A DNA stretch of 64,000 nt from assembly GCF_001542815.1 (NCBI RefSeq), contig NZ_CP006992.1, forward strand, positions 4,407,501-4,471,500, given 5' to 3'. The notes beneath the pieces were generated by a model that was not told where the DNA came from, did no database searches, and saw only the letters and a program-made list of their open reading frames with translations. Shown in pieces: positions 26,570 through 37,136 of the stretch; positions within the stretch are counted from its first letter, which is position 1; each line of letters begins with the position of its first letter. The position numbers were made by a program, and so were the translations under genes. Source of the stretch: Methylobacterium sp. AMS5. Its GTDB lineage: Bacteria; Pseudomonadota; Alphaproteobacteria; Rhizobiales; Beijerinckiaceae.

Positions 26570-29500
26570 ATGGCCGACGTCACGTTTTCTCAGTCAACAC
26601 TTGCCGGTTACTCGGGGCTGGCCTCGGCTCTGCAATGGGGGCCGGACGGACGACTCTACGTTGCCGAGCGGTTCGGCAGCATCAAGGCCCTGACGGTCGC
26701 CCAGCAGGGCAACGGCTACGTCGTCACCAAGACGGAATCGATCGACCTCATCCTCAACCTGCCCAACCACAACGATGACGGCTCGCTGAACGCGAGCCTG
26801 AAGGAGCGGCAGGTCACCGGCATCCTCGTCACCGGCACCGCCGACAACCCCGTCCTCTACGTCACCTCGAGCGACCCGCGCATCGGCGCCGGCAACGGCG
26901 GCGAGGACACCAATCTCGACACCAATTCCTCGATCATCTCGCGCCTCACCTTCGATTCCACGACCGATACGTGGAAGAAGGTCGATCTCGTGCGCGGCCT
27001 GCCCCGCTCGGAGGAGAACCACTCCGCCAACGGCATGGCGATCTCGCCCGACGGCAAGACGCTCTACGTGGCGGTGGGCGGCAACACCAACGCGGGCGCG
27101 CCCTCCAACAACTTCGCCGGCCTGCCGGAATTCGCCTACGCCGCCGCCGTGCTCAAGGTCGATCTGACGGCGCTCGACGCCATGACGCTCAAGAACCCGA
27201 CCGGGCTCAACCCCTACCTCTACGACCTGCCGACCCTCGACGATCCCTACCGACCCAACAACGGGACAGCCGGCAACGAGAACCCGGACGGCTCGGATGT
27301 CAGCGGTCCGTTCGGCGGGCGCGACGGGTTCAACATGGCCAAGATCACCGCCGACAGCCCGGTGCAGATCTACTCGCCCGGCTACCGCAATGCCTACGAC
27401 GTGCTTCTGACCTCCGACGGCAAGATGTTCACCTACGACAACGGCGCCAATAACGGCTGGGGCGGGCGCCCGTCGGATGCCGCCGGCAACGTCGTGACCA
27501 ACCAGAACCAGATCCCGCTCAACACCCCCGACCTGGACGGCGGCACCAAGCGGCTCAACTACGACCAACTCCACGAGATCACGGGGCAGGGCTATTACGG
27601 CGGCCATCCCAACCTCGTGCGGGCGGTGGGGGGCCAGGCCGGCTGGCTGCTGACGCCCGGGGCGGGCGTCACCGGCGCGACCTTCCTGCCCCAGGGCAGC
27701 GCCGGCCTGCCCGCCGATTTCAACTCGGTGATCCCGGCCGGCACCGCCGACCCGCGCGAGAGCGTGTTCTTCGAGGGCGGCATCAGCGACGGCGCCCTCG
27801 ACACCGGCCAGGGCTCGCTCAACGGCCTGGCCGAGTACACCGCCTCGACCACCTGGACGACGGCGAACGGCGGCACGACGAGCATCAAGGGCGCCATCCT
27901 CGTCACGGATCTGGCGGGCTACCTCCACATCATCCCCCGCAACGCGTCGGGCGGCGTCGACACCACGGTCGGCGCCGCCGGCCAGATCGTCGCCGCGGGC
28001 AAGCAGGTGGTGCCGATGGGCGGCGGTGCGCCGCTCGGCATCGACGCGGTCGGCGACGGCAAGCCCTTCGCCGGCACCGTCTGGGTCACGACGCTGGCCG
28101 ACGGCAACATCAAGGTGCTGACGCCGGGCCCGACCAACCCGCAGAACCTCGACCTCGACGGCGACGGGATCAACAACACGCTCGACCCCTTCGCCCTCGA
28201 CCCCGACAACGGCACCGCGGGCACCGACGTGATCTCGGGCGGCAAGACCGTCGTGCTCAACTTCGAATCCGGTGCGATCCCCGGCACCTTCGGCGGCAGC
28301 GGGCTCACCGGAGCGATGATCAACGGGCTCGACCCGTTCCTCGACGGCGGCCTCTACACCTCGGCCAACATCATCGCGGGCGGCGCGGGCGGCGTCATCC
28401 AGTTGAAGAACGTGCAGGAGGGCGACTTCACGGAAGGCAACAACACCCTCAAGGACGCGTTGCAGGCCGGCGTCACCTTCGACGACAGCGTGGCCACCGC
28501 CAACGTCACCATGACGATGGCGAACTGGATTCCGAACGCCACGAGCAACGGCGGCTTCCCCTCGGCGGGCCTGCAGATCGGCACGGGCGATCAGGACAAC
28601 TTCATCAAGCTGGTGCTCGGCGGGCGCGGCGAGAGCGCGGCCGGCAAGTACACCAGCGCGATCTTCGAGACCTCGATGGAGAATCTCGGCGTCGCCCAGA
28701 CCAGCGCGGTCACCAACAACGCGCTCCTGAGCGCGACGAGTGCGAGCTGGGTGCAGCTGCGCCTCGCGGTCAATCTCGAGACCAACACCGTCACGCCCTA
28801 CTGGCGCTTCGGCACCGGGGCGGTCTCCTCCGCCACCGACGCGAACGCCGCCTTCACCGCCGGCACCAGCCTGAGCGTGCCGAGCGGCAGCGCGCTGCTG
28901 AAGGCGATCCAGGGCGATTACACCGTGGGCGGCAAGGCCAGCGGGATGGCGGTGGGCCTGCTCGCCACCTCCAACGACGGCGAGGCTTTCACCGCCGATT
29001 TCGATGGGATCACCATCACGACCACCGCCAAATCGGGCACGACGAACCCGGTCGTCGCCGCGATCAATGCCGGCGGCGCAGCGCTGACGCAGGACGGGAT
29101 CGGCTTCTCGGCCGACCAGTACTTCACCGGCGGCGCCACCTTCATCGACATGGCCGGCGGCAACGGCCTGCAATCGGCCTTCACCAACACCGTCTACCAG
29201 ACCGAGCGCTACGGCAATTTCAGCTACGCGATCCCCGTCGCCAGTACGAGCCAGGCCTACACGGTCGAGCTGCGCTTCGGCGAGCTGTGGTGGAGCAATC
29301 CGGGCCAGCGCGTCTTCGACGTCACGCTCGAAGGGCAGACCATCCTCAACGACCTCGACATCCTGGCCCAGACCGGCAACTTCAACACGCCCTACACCTA
29401 CGTCTCGGGCCCGATCACGGCGGGCGCCAACGGTACGCTCGACCTGCAATTCGCCAACGGCATCGACAACGCCAAGCTCAGCGGCATCGTCGTGCGCCAA

Positions 29501-31294
29501 GCGAATGGGGGCGGCGGCACCGACATGACCAAGCCGACGGTGGGGCCCTTCACGGTCCAGGCGCCCGTGGCGGGTGACGCGAGTGCCAGCGTCACGGTGG
29601 TCTACAACGACGCCTCGGGGATCAACCTCGCCAGCATCACCGCGGCCGACATCGCGGTGACGGGGCCCGGCGCGATCGGCGCGATCAGCCTGCAATCCAA
29701 GACGAGCACCAGCGCGACCTCGGCCACCGCCACCTACATCGTCGCCGCACCCACCGGGGGCTGGACCAACGGCCAGTACACCGCCACCGTCAAGACCGGT
29801 GAGGTGTCCGATGCGAGCCCGGCGGCCAACACCAACCTTGCGGCCTCACAGCTCTTCTCGGTCCAGACCAGCAGCGCGGGCGGGATCGTCGCGGCGATCA
29901 ATGCCGGCGGCGGGGCGCTGATCCAGGACGGAATCAGCTTCTCGGCCGACCAGCACTTCACCGGCGGCGCCACCTTCATCGACGGCACCGGCGGCAACGG
30001 CCTGCAATCGGTCTTCACCAACACCGTCTACCAGACCGAGCGCTACGGCAATTTCAGCTACGCGATCCCCGTGGCCAGCACGAGTCAGGCCTACACGGTC
30101 GAGCTGCGCTTCGGCGAACTCTGGTGGAGCAATCCGGGCCAGCGCGTGTTCGACGTGTCGCTGGAGGGCCAGACCGTCCTCAACGACCTCGACATCCTGG
30201 GCCAGACCGGCAGCTTCAACACGCCCTACACCTACGTCTCGGGCCCGATCACGGCGGGCGCCAACGGCACGCTCGACCTGCAATTCGCCAACGGCATCGA
30301 CAACGCCAAGCTCAGCGGCATCATCGTGCGTCAGGCCACGGGGAGCACCGACACGACCGGGCCGAGCATCGGTGCCTTCACCGTCGACGGTCCCGCGTCC
30401 GGCACGGGTGGGGCCAGCGTGACGGTGGTCTACAACGATGCGTCTGGCATCAACCTCGCCAGCATCGCCGCGGCCGACCTCGCGGTGAGCGGAGCCGGTG
30501 CGGTCGGGGCGATCAGCCTGCAATCGAAGGTGGCGACCAGCGCGACCTCGGCCACCGCCACCTACCTCGTCGCCGCCCCGGCGGGCGGCTGGGCCGACGG
30601 CCAATACACCGCGACCGTCAAGGCCGGCGAGATCGCCGACGCAAGCCCGGCGGCGAATACCAACGCCGCCACCTCACACCCCTTCACCATCGACGTGACG
30701 CCCGGCAGCGACACCCTCGTCCTCGCCATCAATTCCGGCGGGGCCGCCTATACCCGTGCGGACGGGACCGTGTTCGAGGCCGACACGTCGGCCGCCCCCC
30801 ACCGCTTCTACGTCGCCGGCCAGGACGGGAACGCGACCTATTCCGACATCGACCCGATCGCCGGGACGACCGACGACGCGCTCTACCAGAACCAGCGCTT
30901 CGGCTGGGCCAGCGCCTCGACCACGGATGCGGATGACGGCCGCTTCGGCTACGCGATCAAGAACGCGAACGGCAGCGCGCTGGCCTCCGGCTCCTACGAA
31001 GTGATCCTGCACTTTGCCGAGATCTACAACCAGCCCGACGATCCGGGCGGCCTCAGCGGGGCGGGCCAGCGCCAGTTCCATATCGGCATCGAGGGCACCA
31101 CGATCACCAACTTCGACATCTGGGCGGCGGCCGCGGCGGGGGCGACCGCGACGACCCTGACGCGGGCGGTCTCGGTCACCGACGGGACGCTCGACCTCGC
31201 CTTCTGGCAGGGCGCGGCCGAGAATCCGACCGTGGCGGCGATCGAGGTGTGGAAGGTCGACCCCGGCTCGGCTCAAGGCGGCCTCTTGGTCTAA
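26570..31294 (+). CDS. Giant beta-propeller / malectin / Ig-like repeat protein (1574 aa)
   Basis: A multidomain, probably extracellular protein without a recognisable signal peptide. Residues about 1-520 form a six-bladed propeller of the glucose/sorbosone dehydrogenase kind (LQWGPDGRLYVAERFG, ANGMAISPDGKTLYVAVGG, YSPGYRNAYDVLL). At about 527 lies a Ca-binding DLDGDGINNTLDPFALDPDNG. A beta domain (545-820) comes next, then malectin 1 (~830-985), an Ig-like domain, malectin 2 (~1107-1265), a second Ig-like domain and a more divergent malectin 3 (~1384-1574, INSGGAAYTRADG ... LHFAEIYNQ). The malectin+Ig unit is duplicated at ~278-aa spacing with near identity. Malectin folds bind carbohydrate, which fits the neighbouring polysaccharide genes. 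The ATG before ADVTFSQST is chosen. Propeller activity (PQQ-dependent or structural) is unproven. Confidence 0.85.
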   Translation: MADVTFSQSTLAGYSGLASALQWGPDGRLYVAERFGSIKALTVAQQGNGYVVTKTESIDLILNLPNHNDDGSLNASLKERQVTGILVTGTADNPVLYVTSSDPRIGAGNGGEDTNLDTNSSIISRLTFDSTTDTWKKVDLVRGLPRSEENHSANGMAISPDGKTLYVAVGGNTNAGAPSNNFAGLPEFAYAAAVLKVDLTALDAMTLKNPTGLNPYLYDLPTLDDPYRPNNGTAGNENPDGSDVSGPFGGRDGFNMAKITADSPVQIYSPGYRNAYDVLLTSDGKMFTYDNGANNGWGGRPSDAAGNVVTNQNQIPLNTPDLDGGTKRLNYDQLHEITGQGYYGGHPNLVRAVGGQAGWLLTPGAGVTGATFLPQGSAGLPADFNSVIPAGTADPRESVFFEGGISDGALDTGQGSLNGLAEYTASTTWTTANGGTTSIKGAILVTDLAGYLHIIPRNASGGVDTTVGAAGQIVAAGKQVVPMGGGAPLGIDAVGDGKPFAGTVWVTTLADGNIKVLTPGPTNPQNLDLDGDGINNTLDPFALDPDNGTAGTDVISGGKTVVLNFESGAIPGTFGGSGLTGAMINGLDPFLDGGLYTSANIIAGGAGGVIQLKNVQEGDFTEGNNTLKDALQAGVTFDDSVATANVTMTMANWIPNATSNGGFPSAGLQIGTGDQDNFIKLVLGGRGESAAGKYTSAIFETSMENLGVAQTSAVTNNALLSATSASWVQLRLAVNLETNTVTPYWRFGTGAVSSATDANAAFTAGTSLSVPSGSALLKAIQGDYTVGGKASGMAVGLLATSNDGEAFTADFDGITITTTAKSGTTNPVVAAINAGGAALTQDGIGFSADQYFTGGATFIDMAGGNGLQSAFTNTVYQTERYGNFSYAIPVASTSQAYTVELRFGELWWSNPGQRVFDVTLEGQTILNDLDILAQTGNFNTPYTYVSGPITAGANGTLDLQFANGIDNAKLSGIVVRQANGGGGTDMTKPTVGPFTVQAPVAGDASASVTVVYNDASGINLASITAADIAVTGPGAIGAISLQSKTSTSATSATATYIVAAPTGGWTNGQYTATVKTGEVSDASPAANTNLAASQLFSVQTSSAGGIVAAINAGGGALIQDGISFSADQHFTGGATFIDGTGGNGLQSVFTNTVYQTERYGNFSYAIPVASTSQAYTVELRFGELWWSNPGQRVFDVSLEGQTVLNDLDILGQTGSFNTPYTYVSGPITAGANGTLDLQFANGIDNAKLSGIIVRQATGSTDTTGPSIGAFTVDGPASGTGGASVTVVYNDASGINLASIAAADLAVSGAGAVGAISLQSKVATSATSATATYLVAAPAGGWADGQYTATVKAGEIADASPAANTNAATSHPFTIDVTPGSDTLVLAINSGGAAYTRADGTVFEADTSAAPHRFYVAGQDGNATYSDIDPIAGTTDDALYQNQRFGWASASTTDADDGRFGYAIKNANGSALASGSYEVILHFAEIYNQPDDPGGLSGAGQRQFHIGIEGTTITNFDIWAAAAAGATATTLTRAVSVTDGTLDLAFWQGAAENPTVAAIEVWKVDPGSAQGGLLV
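29050..29877 (+). repeat. Intragenic direct repeat, unit 1 (malectin + Ig-like)
   Basis: About 830 bp within the giant gene, repeated at 29884-30705 with an offset of 834 bp at the malectin part and 828 bp in the Ig-like part (a 6-bp indel). Long stretches are identical, for example around TYQTERYGNFSYAIPV coding sequence and the ITAGANGTLDLQFANGIDN region. Both offsets are multiples of three, so the frame is kept. Confidence 0.9.
29884..30705 (+). repeat. Intragenic direct repeat, unit 2 (malectin + Ig-like)
   Basis: Second copy of the unit at 29050-29877. Differences cluster in the linker (ANGGGGTDMTKPT versus ATGSTDTTGPS) and at the start of the Ig-like part. The high identity suggests recent duplication or ongoing gene conversion. 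Confidence 0.9.
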
Positions 31295-31364
31295 ACTCTC
31301 GACCGATTTCCGGCTTCCCTTCCAGCGGCCTCTCGTCCGCCGCCGCCCTCGCGAAAGGTCCGTC

Positions 31365-32888
31365 ATGTCCTTCGACCCCTCCAAGGCCTTTCCCACCCCC
31401 GTTCCGAAACTCGAACCCAACACCTTCGCCTTCGAGCAGCTGCCGATGGTCAAGCCCACCGGCTTTCGCGAATACGACGCCCGCTGGTTGTTCCCGCAGG
31501 AGATCAACCTGATGGGCGTCCAGGCGCTCGGCCTCGGTCTCGGCACGCTGATCCATGAGCGCGGCGTGCGCCCCGACATCGTCACCGGCCACGACTTTCG
31601 CGCCTACTCCGCCTCGATCAAGCTCGCGCTGATCGCCGGGATGCAGGCGGCGGGCCTGCGGGTGAAGGATATCGGGCTCGCGCTCTCGCCGATGGCCTAT
31701 TTCGGCCAGTTCGCCCTCGACTGCCCCTGCGTGGCCATGGTCACCGCCTCGCACAACGACAACGGCTGGACCGGCGTGAAGATGGGCGCCGAGCGGCCCA
31801 TGACCTTCGGCCCCGACGAGATGGGCCGCCTCAAGGAGATCGTCACCACGGGCGCGTTCCGGTACCGCGACGGCGGCGCCTACGAATTCGTCTCGGATTT
31901 CGCTCAGGTCTATCTCGACGACCTCGTGGCGCGCGCCAAACCCGTCTCGCGAAAGCTGAAGGTCGTGGCCGCCTGCGGCAACGGCACGGCCGGCGCCTTC
32001 GCCCCCGCGCTTCTGGAGCGGCTCGGCGTCGAGGTGATCCCGCTCGATGTCGAGCCGGATCACAGCTTCCCGCGCTACAACCCCAACCCTGAGGACATGG
32101 CGATGCTGCACGCCATCGCCGACAAGGTGCGCGAGACCGGCGCCGATGTCGGCCTCGGCTTCGACGGCGACGGCGACCGCTGCGGCGTGGTCGATGACGA
32201 GGGCGAGGAGATCTTCGCCGACAAGATCGGCGTGATGCTGGCCCGCGACCTGTCGAAGCTTCACCCGAACGCGACCTTCGTGGTCGACGTGAAATCGACC
32301 GGCCTCTACGCCGCCGACCCCGAGCTGCAGGCCCGCGGCGTACGCACCGATTACTGGAAGACCGGCCATTCCTACATCAAGCGCCGCGTCAACGAACTCT
32401 CGGCGCTGGCCGGCTTCGAGAAGTCGGGGCACTTCTTCTTCAATGCCCCGGTCGGCCGCGGCTACGACGACGGCCTGCTGACCGCGATCGCGGTGATCGA
32501 GATGCTCGACCGCAATCCGGGGCAGACCATGGCCGACCTCTACCGGGCGCTGCCGAAGACCTGGGGCTCGCCGACCATGTCGCCGCATTGCGCCGACGAG
32601 GTGAAGTACGGCGTGGTCGAGGCGGTGACCGAGCGGTTCCGGGCGCTCCACGCCTCGGGCGAGCCGGTGGGCGGCCATCCGATCACCGATCTGGTGACGG
32701 TCAACGGCGTGCGCGTGACCACCGCCGACGGCACCTGGGGGCTGGTACGGGCCTCCTCCAACAAGCCGGAACTCGTGGTGGTGGTGGAGAGCCCGGTCTC
32801 CGAAGCGCGACTTCGCGAGATGTTCGCGGCGGTGGATGGGGTGCTGCGCCAGCACCCGGAGGTGGGCGCCTACAACCAGACGATTTGA
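31365..32888 (+). CDS. Phosphomannomutase/phosphoglucomutase
   Basis: A 507-aa alpha-D-phosphohexomutase. The active-site serine loop is VTASHNDNGWTGVKMG, the Mg-binding loop GFDGDGDRCGVVDD, the sugar-binding loop FEKSGHFFF and the C-terminal phosphate-binding loop VRASSNKPELVVVVES. All four family signatures are intact. It interconverts hexose 6- and 1-phosphates, here most plausibly mannose-6-P to mannose-1-P for the ManC enzyme at 46133-47542 and glucose-1-P for UDP-sugars. It lies 70 bp after the giant malectin gene on the same strand. Confidence 0.93.
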   Translation: MSFDPSKAFPTPVPKLEPNTFAFEQLPMVKPTGFREYDARWLFPQEINLMGVQALGLGLGTLIHERGVRPDIVTGHDFRAYSASIKLALIAGMQAAGLRVKDIGLALSPMAYFGQFALDCPCVAMVTASHNDNGWTGVKMGAERPMTFGPDEMGRLKEIVTTGAFRYRDGGAYEFVSDFAQVYLDDLVARAKPVSRKLKVVAACGNGTAGAFAPALLERLGVEVIPLDVEPDHSFPRYNPNPEDMAMLHAIADKVRETGADVGLGFDGDGDRCGVVDDEGEEIFADKIGVMLARDLSKLHPNATFVVDVKSTGLYAADPELQARGVRTDYWKTGHSYIKRRVNELSALAGFEKSGHFFFNAPVGRGYDDGLLTAIAVIEMLDRNPGQTMADLYRALPKTWGSPTMSPHCADEVKYGVVEAVTERFRALHASGEPVGGHPITDLVTVNGVRVTTADGTWGLVRASSNKPELVVVVESPVSEARLREMFAAVDGVLRQHPEVGAYNQTI

Positions 32889-33080
32889 CCAGACCTCTGG
32901 CCGATGGGGCGCGTGATAACGGTTCCGGCTGATCACCTCGGTGATGGGTGCGTGTCCCCTCGCCCCGCGTGCGGGGAGAGGGAGCGCCGGCTCGCCGAAC
33001 CCATCAACCGAAGACCGTAAGAAGGCATGATTCGGGGAGAAGGACCTTCGCTAGCCGGCCTGGCGATACCCAGGCCAGCC

Positions 33081-33094
33081 GATCAAGCGTGGCC
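33081..33094 (+). promoter_or_regulatory. Conserved upstream box 1 of RTX gene 1
   Basis: GATCAAGCGTGGCC, embedded in a longer similar stretch (CCGATCAAGCGTGGCC, then CGGC-ACA and GGTTGT), also occurs at 35095-35108 upstream of the paralogous gene. The distance to box 2 is 130 bp here and 131 bp there, so the pair looks functionally constrained or is a remnant of the gene duplication. Confidence 0.6.
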
Positions 33095-33115
33095 GTTCGG
33101 CAACAAACCGTTGTC

Positions 33116-33134
33116 TGTCAGAAAATTTCTGACA
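33116..33134. promoter_or_regulatory. Perfect 19-bp palindrome upstream of RTX gene 1
   Basis: TGTCAGAAA A TTTCTGACA is a perfect inverted repeat lying between box 1 and box 2, about 164 bp upstream of the ATG. It has operator-like symmetry and is not present upstream of the paralogue at 35310. The regulator is unknown. The remainder of 32889-33297 shows no gene. Confidence 0.55.
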
Positions 33135-33210
33135 AAGACCCGCGAGAAAACAGCATTAAGCTGAACCGTTTTCGTCGGCCCATACCTCGTGGGGAGTAGT
33201 CCTCACGGGG

Positions 33211-33224
33211 TACGTTGCAGATTT
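33211..33224 (+). promoter_or_regulatory. Conserved upstream box 2 of RTX gene 1
   Basis: TACGTTGCAGATTT starts 87 bp upstream of the ATG. The identical 14-mer starts 84 bp upstream of the paralogue (35226-35239). The fixed distance suggests a promoter or activator site. Confidence 0.6.
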
Positions 33225-33246
33225 ACGCAATCGATCTGCTCGCTAA

Positions 33247-34974
<1,728 letters not shown>

Positions 34975-35094
34975 GAGGCGGACCGGTCACCGGATGCTGC
35001 GCGGGGCGGGCTTGACATGCCTCGGCCGGCCGCAGCCGCGGGATCCTCCGCGGCCGCGACCGGCGGCAACGCGCCACCGAATCCCTCAGCGCCC

Positions 35095-35239
35095 GATCAA
35101 GCGTGGCCATACGGCCACATCGGTTGTGCGCCGCGAAAAATATCGGGCTGCGGTGCCGGGACTAAAATCTTTACAGTTAATGATTTCCCGCGCCGGATAG
35201 GCCGCATGGCCTAGCGCAGATTGATTACGTTGCAGATTT
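35095..35239 (+). promoter_or_regulatory. Paired conserved boxes upstream of RTX gene 2
   Basis: Box 1 (GATCAAGCGTGGCC, 35095-35108) and box 2 (TACGTTGCAGATTT, 35226-35239) repeat those upstream of RTX gene 1 with nearly the same spacing. The DNA between the boxes has otherwise diverged, and the 19-bp palindrome of gene 1 is absent. Confidence 0.6.
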
Positions 35240-35309
35240 GCTAGGTCGATCCACTGATTCTATTCATATAGTTATTGATTTTGTTGTAATATTAACAAAT
35301 GGAGCAAAT

Positions 35310-36740
35310 ATGCCCATGGGTTTGACCACCAGCACCACGCCCATCCGTACGACGCATGACGGACAGGTCATCGAAAATCTGGATCTCTGGGTCTCCGACG
35401 GCGACGCCATCCGCGTCGAGCACGACGATGTCGTCATCCGCAACGTCACCATTCACCACGCCGACGGCAACGGCATCGTCGTCGAGGATTCCAGCGGCGT
35501 CACCGTCCAGAACAGCCTGATCGTCAATTCCGATCCGCCCGACGGCAACCAGGGCCTGGCCGGCGAGGCCACGGGCATCCGGGTCGTCAATTCGCCCGAC
35601 TTCACCGCCTCGCACGTGACCCTGCAGGACAGCGGAACCGGCATCTATCTCGGCCAGTCGCCCGGCGCGGCGCTCTCCTACATCGAGGGTCACGACTTCC
35701 ACGGGCTCTATCCGTCGGGCCAGTTCGTCCAGTTCTACCAATCGCCGGATGGCAGCCTCACGAATTTTGCCGTCAGCAACGATCCGAACGGGTCGCATGT
35801 CGAGGACAACGTCTCGATCATCGACAGCCCCAATGTCTCGATCGCCAACGGCGTGATCGACGGCAACAACTCGCCGAGCGGCGTCGGGGTGATGTTCGAG
35901 GGCGAGTCCCAAGGCGGCCACGTCCAGAACGTCGACGTGATCCACATGGGCAATGGCGGCTTCTCGTCCTACTCGGACGACGTGACCTTCATCGACACCC
36001 GCTCCTTCGACAACATCGCCGACGACCAGGGCCGGGGTGATCCCCTGTCCAACGCCGTCATCTGGAACGCGACCGGCGACGACGTTTCGATCATCGACTC
36101 GACTTACACGGACCCGGCGGTGGCCAACAACATCGCCTGGGGCCCGTCCTCGGCCGGCGCGGACGTGTCGGCGGCCCCCTCGGCCACGCCGATGACCCCG
36201 ATCCACAACGTGTTCGACTGGGTGGCGGGTACGGTCGGAACCGTCGTGGGCATCGTCACGGGCAACAGCCCGGCATCGCCGCCCCCGGTCGCCGCCTCAC
36301 CCTCCGGCGCGGGCCTCAACCGCGACGGCACCGCCGGGGCCGAGACGATGAACGGATCGAACGCCGCCGACGACCTCGACGGGATGGGCGGCAACGACAC
36401 GCTCAACGGGCTGGCCGGCGACGATGCGCTCTACGGCGGGGCCGGCAACGACCGGCTCGACGGCGGCAGCGGCACCGATCATCTCTGGGGCGGGGCCGGA
36501 GCCGACCGGTTCGCGTTCAAGGCCGGCAACGGCACCGATTGGGTCGAGGATTTCGAGACCGGCGGCTCCGCGCCAGACGTGATCGAGATCAGCCGGTCGA
36601 TGTTCGGCTCGCTCAACGCCGTCCTGGCCGCGGCGCAGGATGTCGGCACCGATGTCGCGATCCGTTCAGGATCGGACACGCTCTGGCTCGCCGACACGCA
36701 GAAGGCCGAGTTGAGCGCAGGCCATATCCTGTTCGTCTGA
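35310..36740 (+). CDS. Right-handed beta-helix + RTX calcium-repeat protein 2
   Basis: A 476-aa paralogue of the preceding gene. The beta-helix part is nearly identical in many rungs, with substitutions in surface loops ([10 protein letters not shown] versus DPNGSHVEDN). The Pro-rich linker is replaced by a VAGTVGTVVGIVTGNSPASPPP segment, and the RTX block ([27 protein letters not shown]) and C-terminal domain are kept. GGAG lies 6 nt before the ATG. No signal peptide is present, so type I secretion is expected; the transporter is not in this window. Same inferred role in polysaccharide modification or as a matrix protein. Confidence 0.88.
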   Translation: MPMGLTTSTTPIRTTHDGQVIENLDLWVSDGDAIRVEHDDVVIRNVTIHHADGNGIVVEDSSGVTVQNSLIVNSDPPDGNQGLAGEATGIRVVNSPDFTASHVTLQDSGTGIYLGQSPGAALSYIEGHDFHGLYPSGQFVQFYQSPDGSLTNFAVSNDPNGSHVEDNVSIIDSPNVSIANGVIDGNNSPSGVGVMFEGESQGGHVQNVDVIHMGNGGFSSYSDDVTFIDTRSFDNIADDQGRGDPLSNAVIWNATGDDVSIIDSTYTDPAVANNIAWGPSSAGADVSAAPSATPMTPIHNVFDWVAGTVGTVVGIVTGNSPASPPPVAASPSGAGLNRDGTAGAETMNGSNAADDLDGMGGNDTLNGLAGDDALYGGAGNDRLDGGSGTDHLWGGAGADRFAFKAGNGTDWVEDFETGGSAPDVIEISRSMFGSLNAVLAAAQDVGTDVAIRSGSDTLWLADTQKAELSAGHILFV

Positions 36741-36781
36741 CCGCGATGTCCGCGCGATGAGGCGGAAAACCCATCCCTCCG

Positions 36782-36886
36782 CCTCCTCCTGAGGTGGCCG
36801 CGCCAGCGGCCCTCGAAGGATCTTCCAGGGATCGCACGGGATCGGGAGGATCCTTCGAGGCAGCTTCGCAGCACCTCAGGACGGGG
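36782..36886. repeat. Dispersed palindromic intergenic element, copy B
   Basis: About 105 bp with the same core as copy A (ATCTTCCAGGGATCG, GGAGGATCCTTCGAGG) and terminal inverted repeat CCTCCTCCTGAGG/CACCTCAGGACGG. The left side hairpin is GGCCGC/GCGGCC, with a sequence different from copies A and C but still paired. Its right end supplies the stop codon of the minus-strand gene at 36876. Confidence 0.85.
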
Positions 36887-37136
36887 GCGTGGGTGGGAAA
36901 GCATCGGCGCCCCGGCCGTGCCCGTGGCAGCGATGGGGGGCCAGGACCCGCTCGATCCCGGCCCGGAACGCGGCCAGCGTACCGAGCGGCCGGGCGCAGC
37001 CGCCGCAGGCGATGGCCGCCTCGGCGGTCGGGTCCGCCGGCCAGGTGACGGCGGGGGAGCCGCAGGCCGCGCAGGCGAAGCTCCATTCGCTCACGAGGAT
37101 CGCCGCCCCCAGACCTGCTGCGGACTGCGCGCCCAT
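36876..37136 (-). CDS. Small zinc-ribbon-like protein
   Basis: An 86-aa protein with two Cys pairs, FACAACGSPAVTW and IACGGCARPLG, spaced like a zinc ribbon, and a His-rich tail (APHRCHGHGRG). Its ATG overlaps the stop of the Wzc-like gene (TGATG), so it is translationally coupled to the polysaccharide operon. No family recognised. The stop lies inside a repeat element, so the tail may have been altered by its insertion. Confidence 0.65.
   Translation of the reverse strand: MGAQSAAGLGAAILVSEWSFACAACGSPAVTWPADPTAEAAIACGGCARPLGTLAAFRAGIERVLAPHRCHGHGRGADAFPPTPPS

Noticed and set aside
26594..29695. A 1033-codon open frame antisense to the malectin-protein gene
   Set aside because: High-GC codon bias leaves the antisense frame open; the translation is Ala/Gly/Val/Arg-rich with no domain, while the plus strand encodes clear propeller and malectin motifs.
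29050..30705. Transposon or integron origin of the internal repeat
   Set aside because: The repeat is entirely coding, in frame and without terminal inverted repeats or attachment sites; simple tandem duplication explains it.
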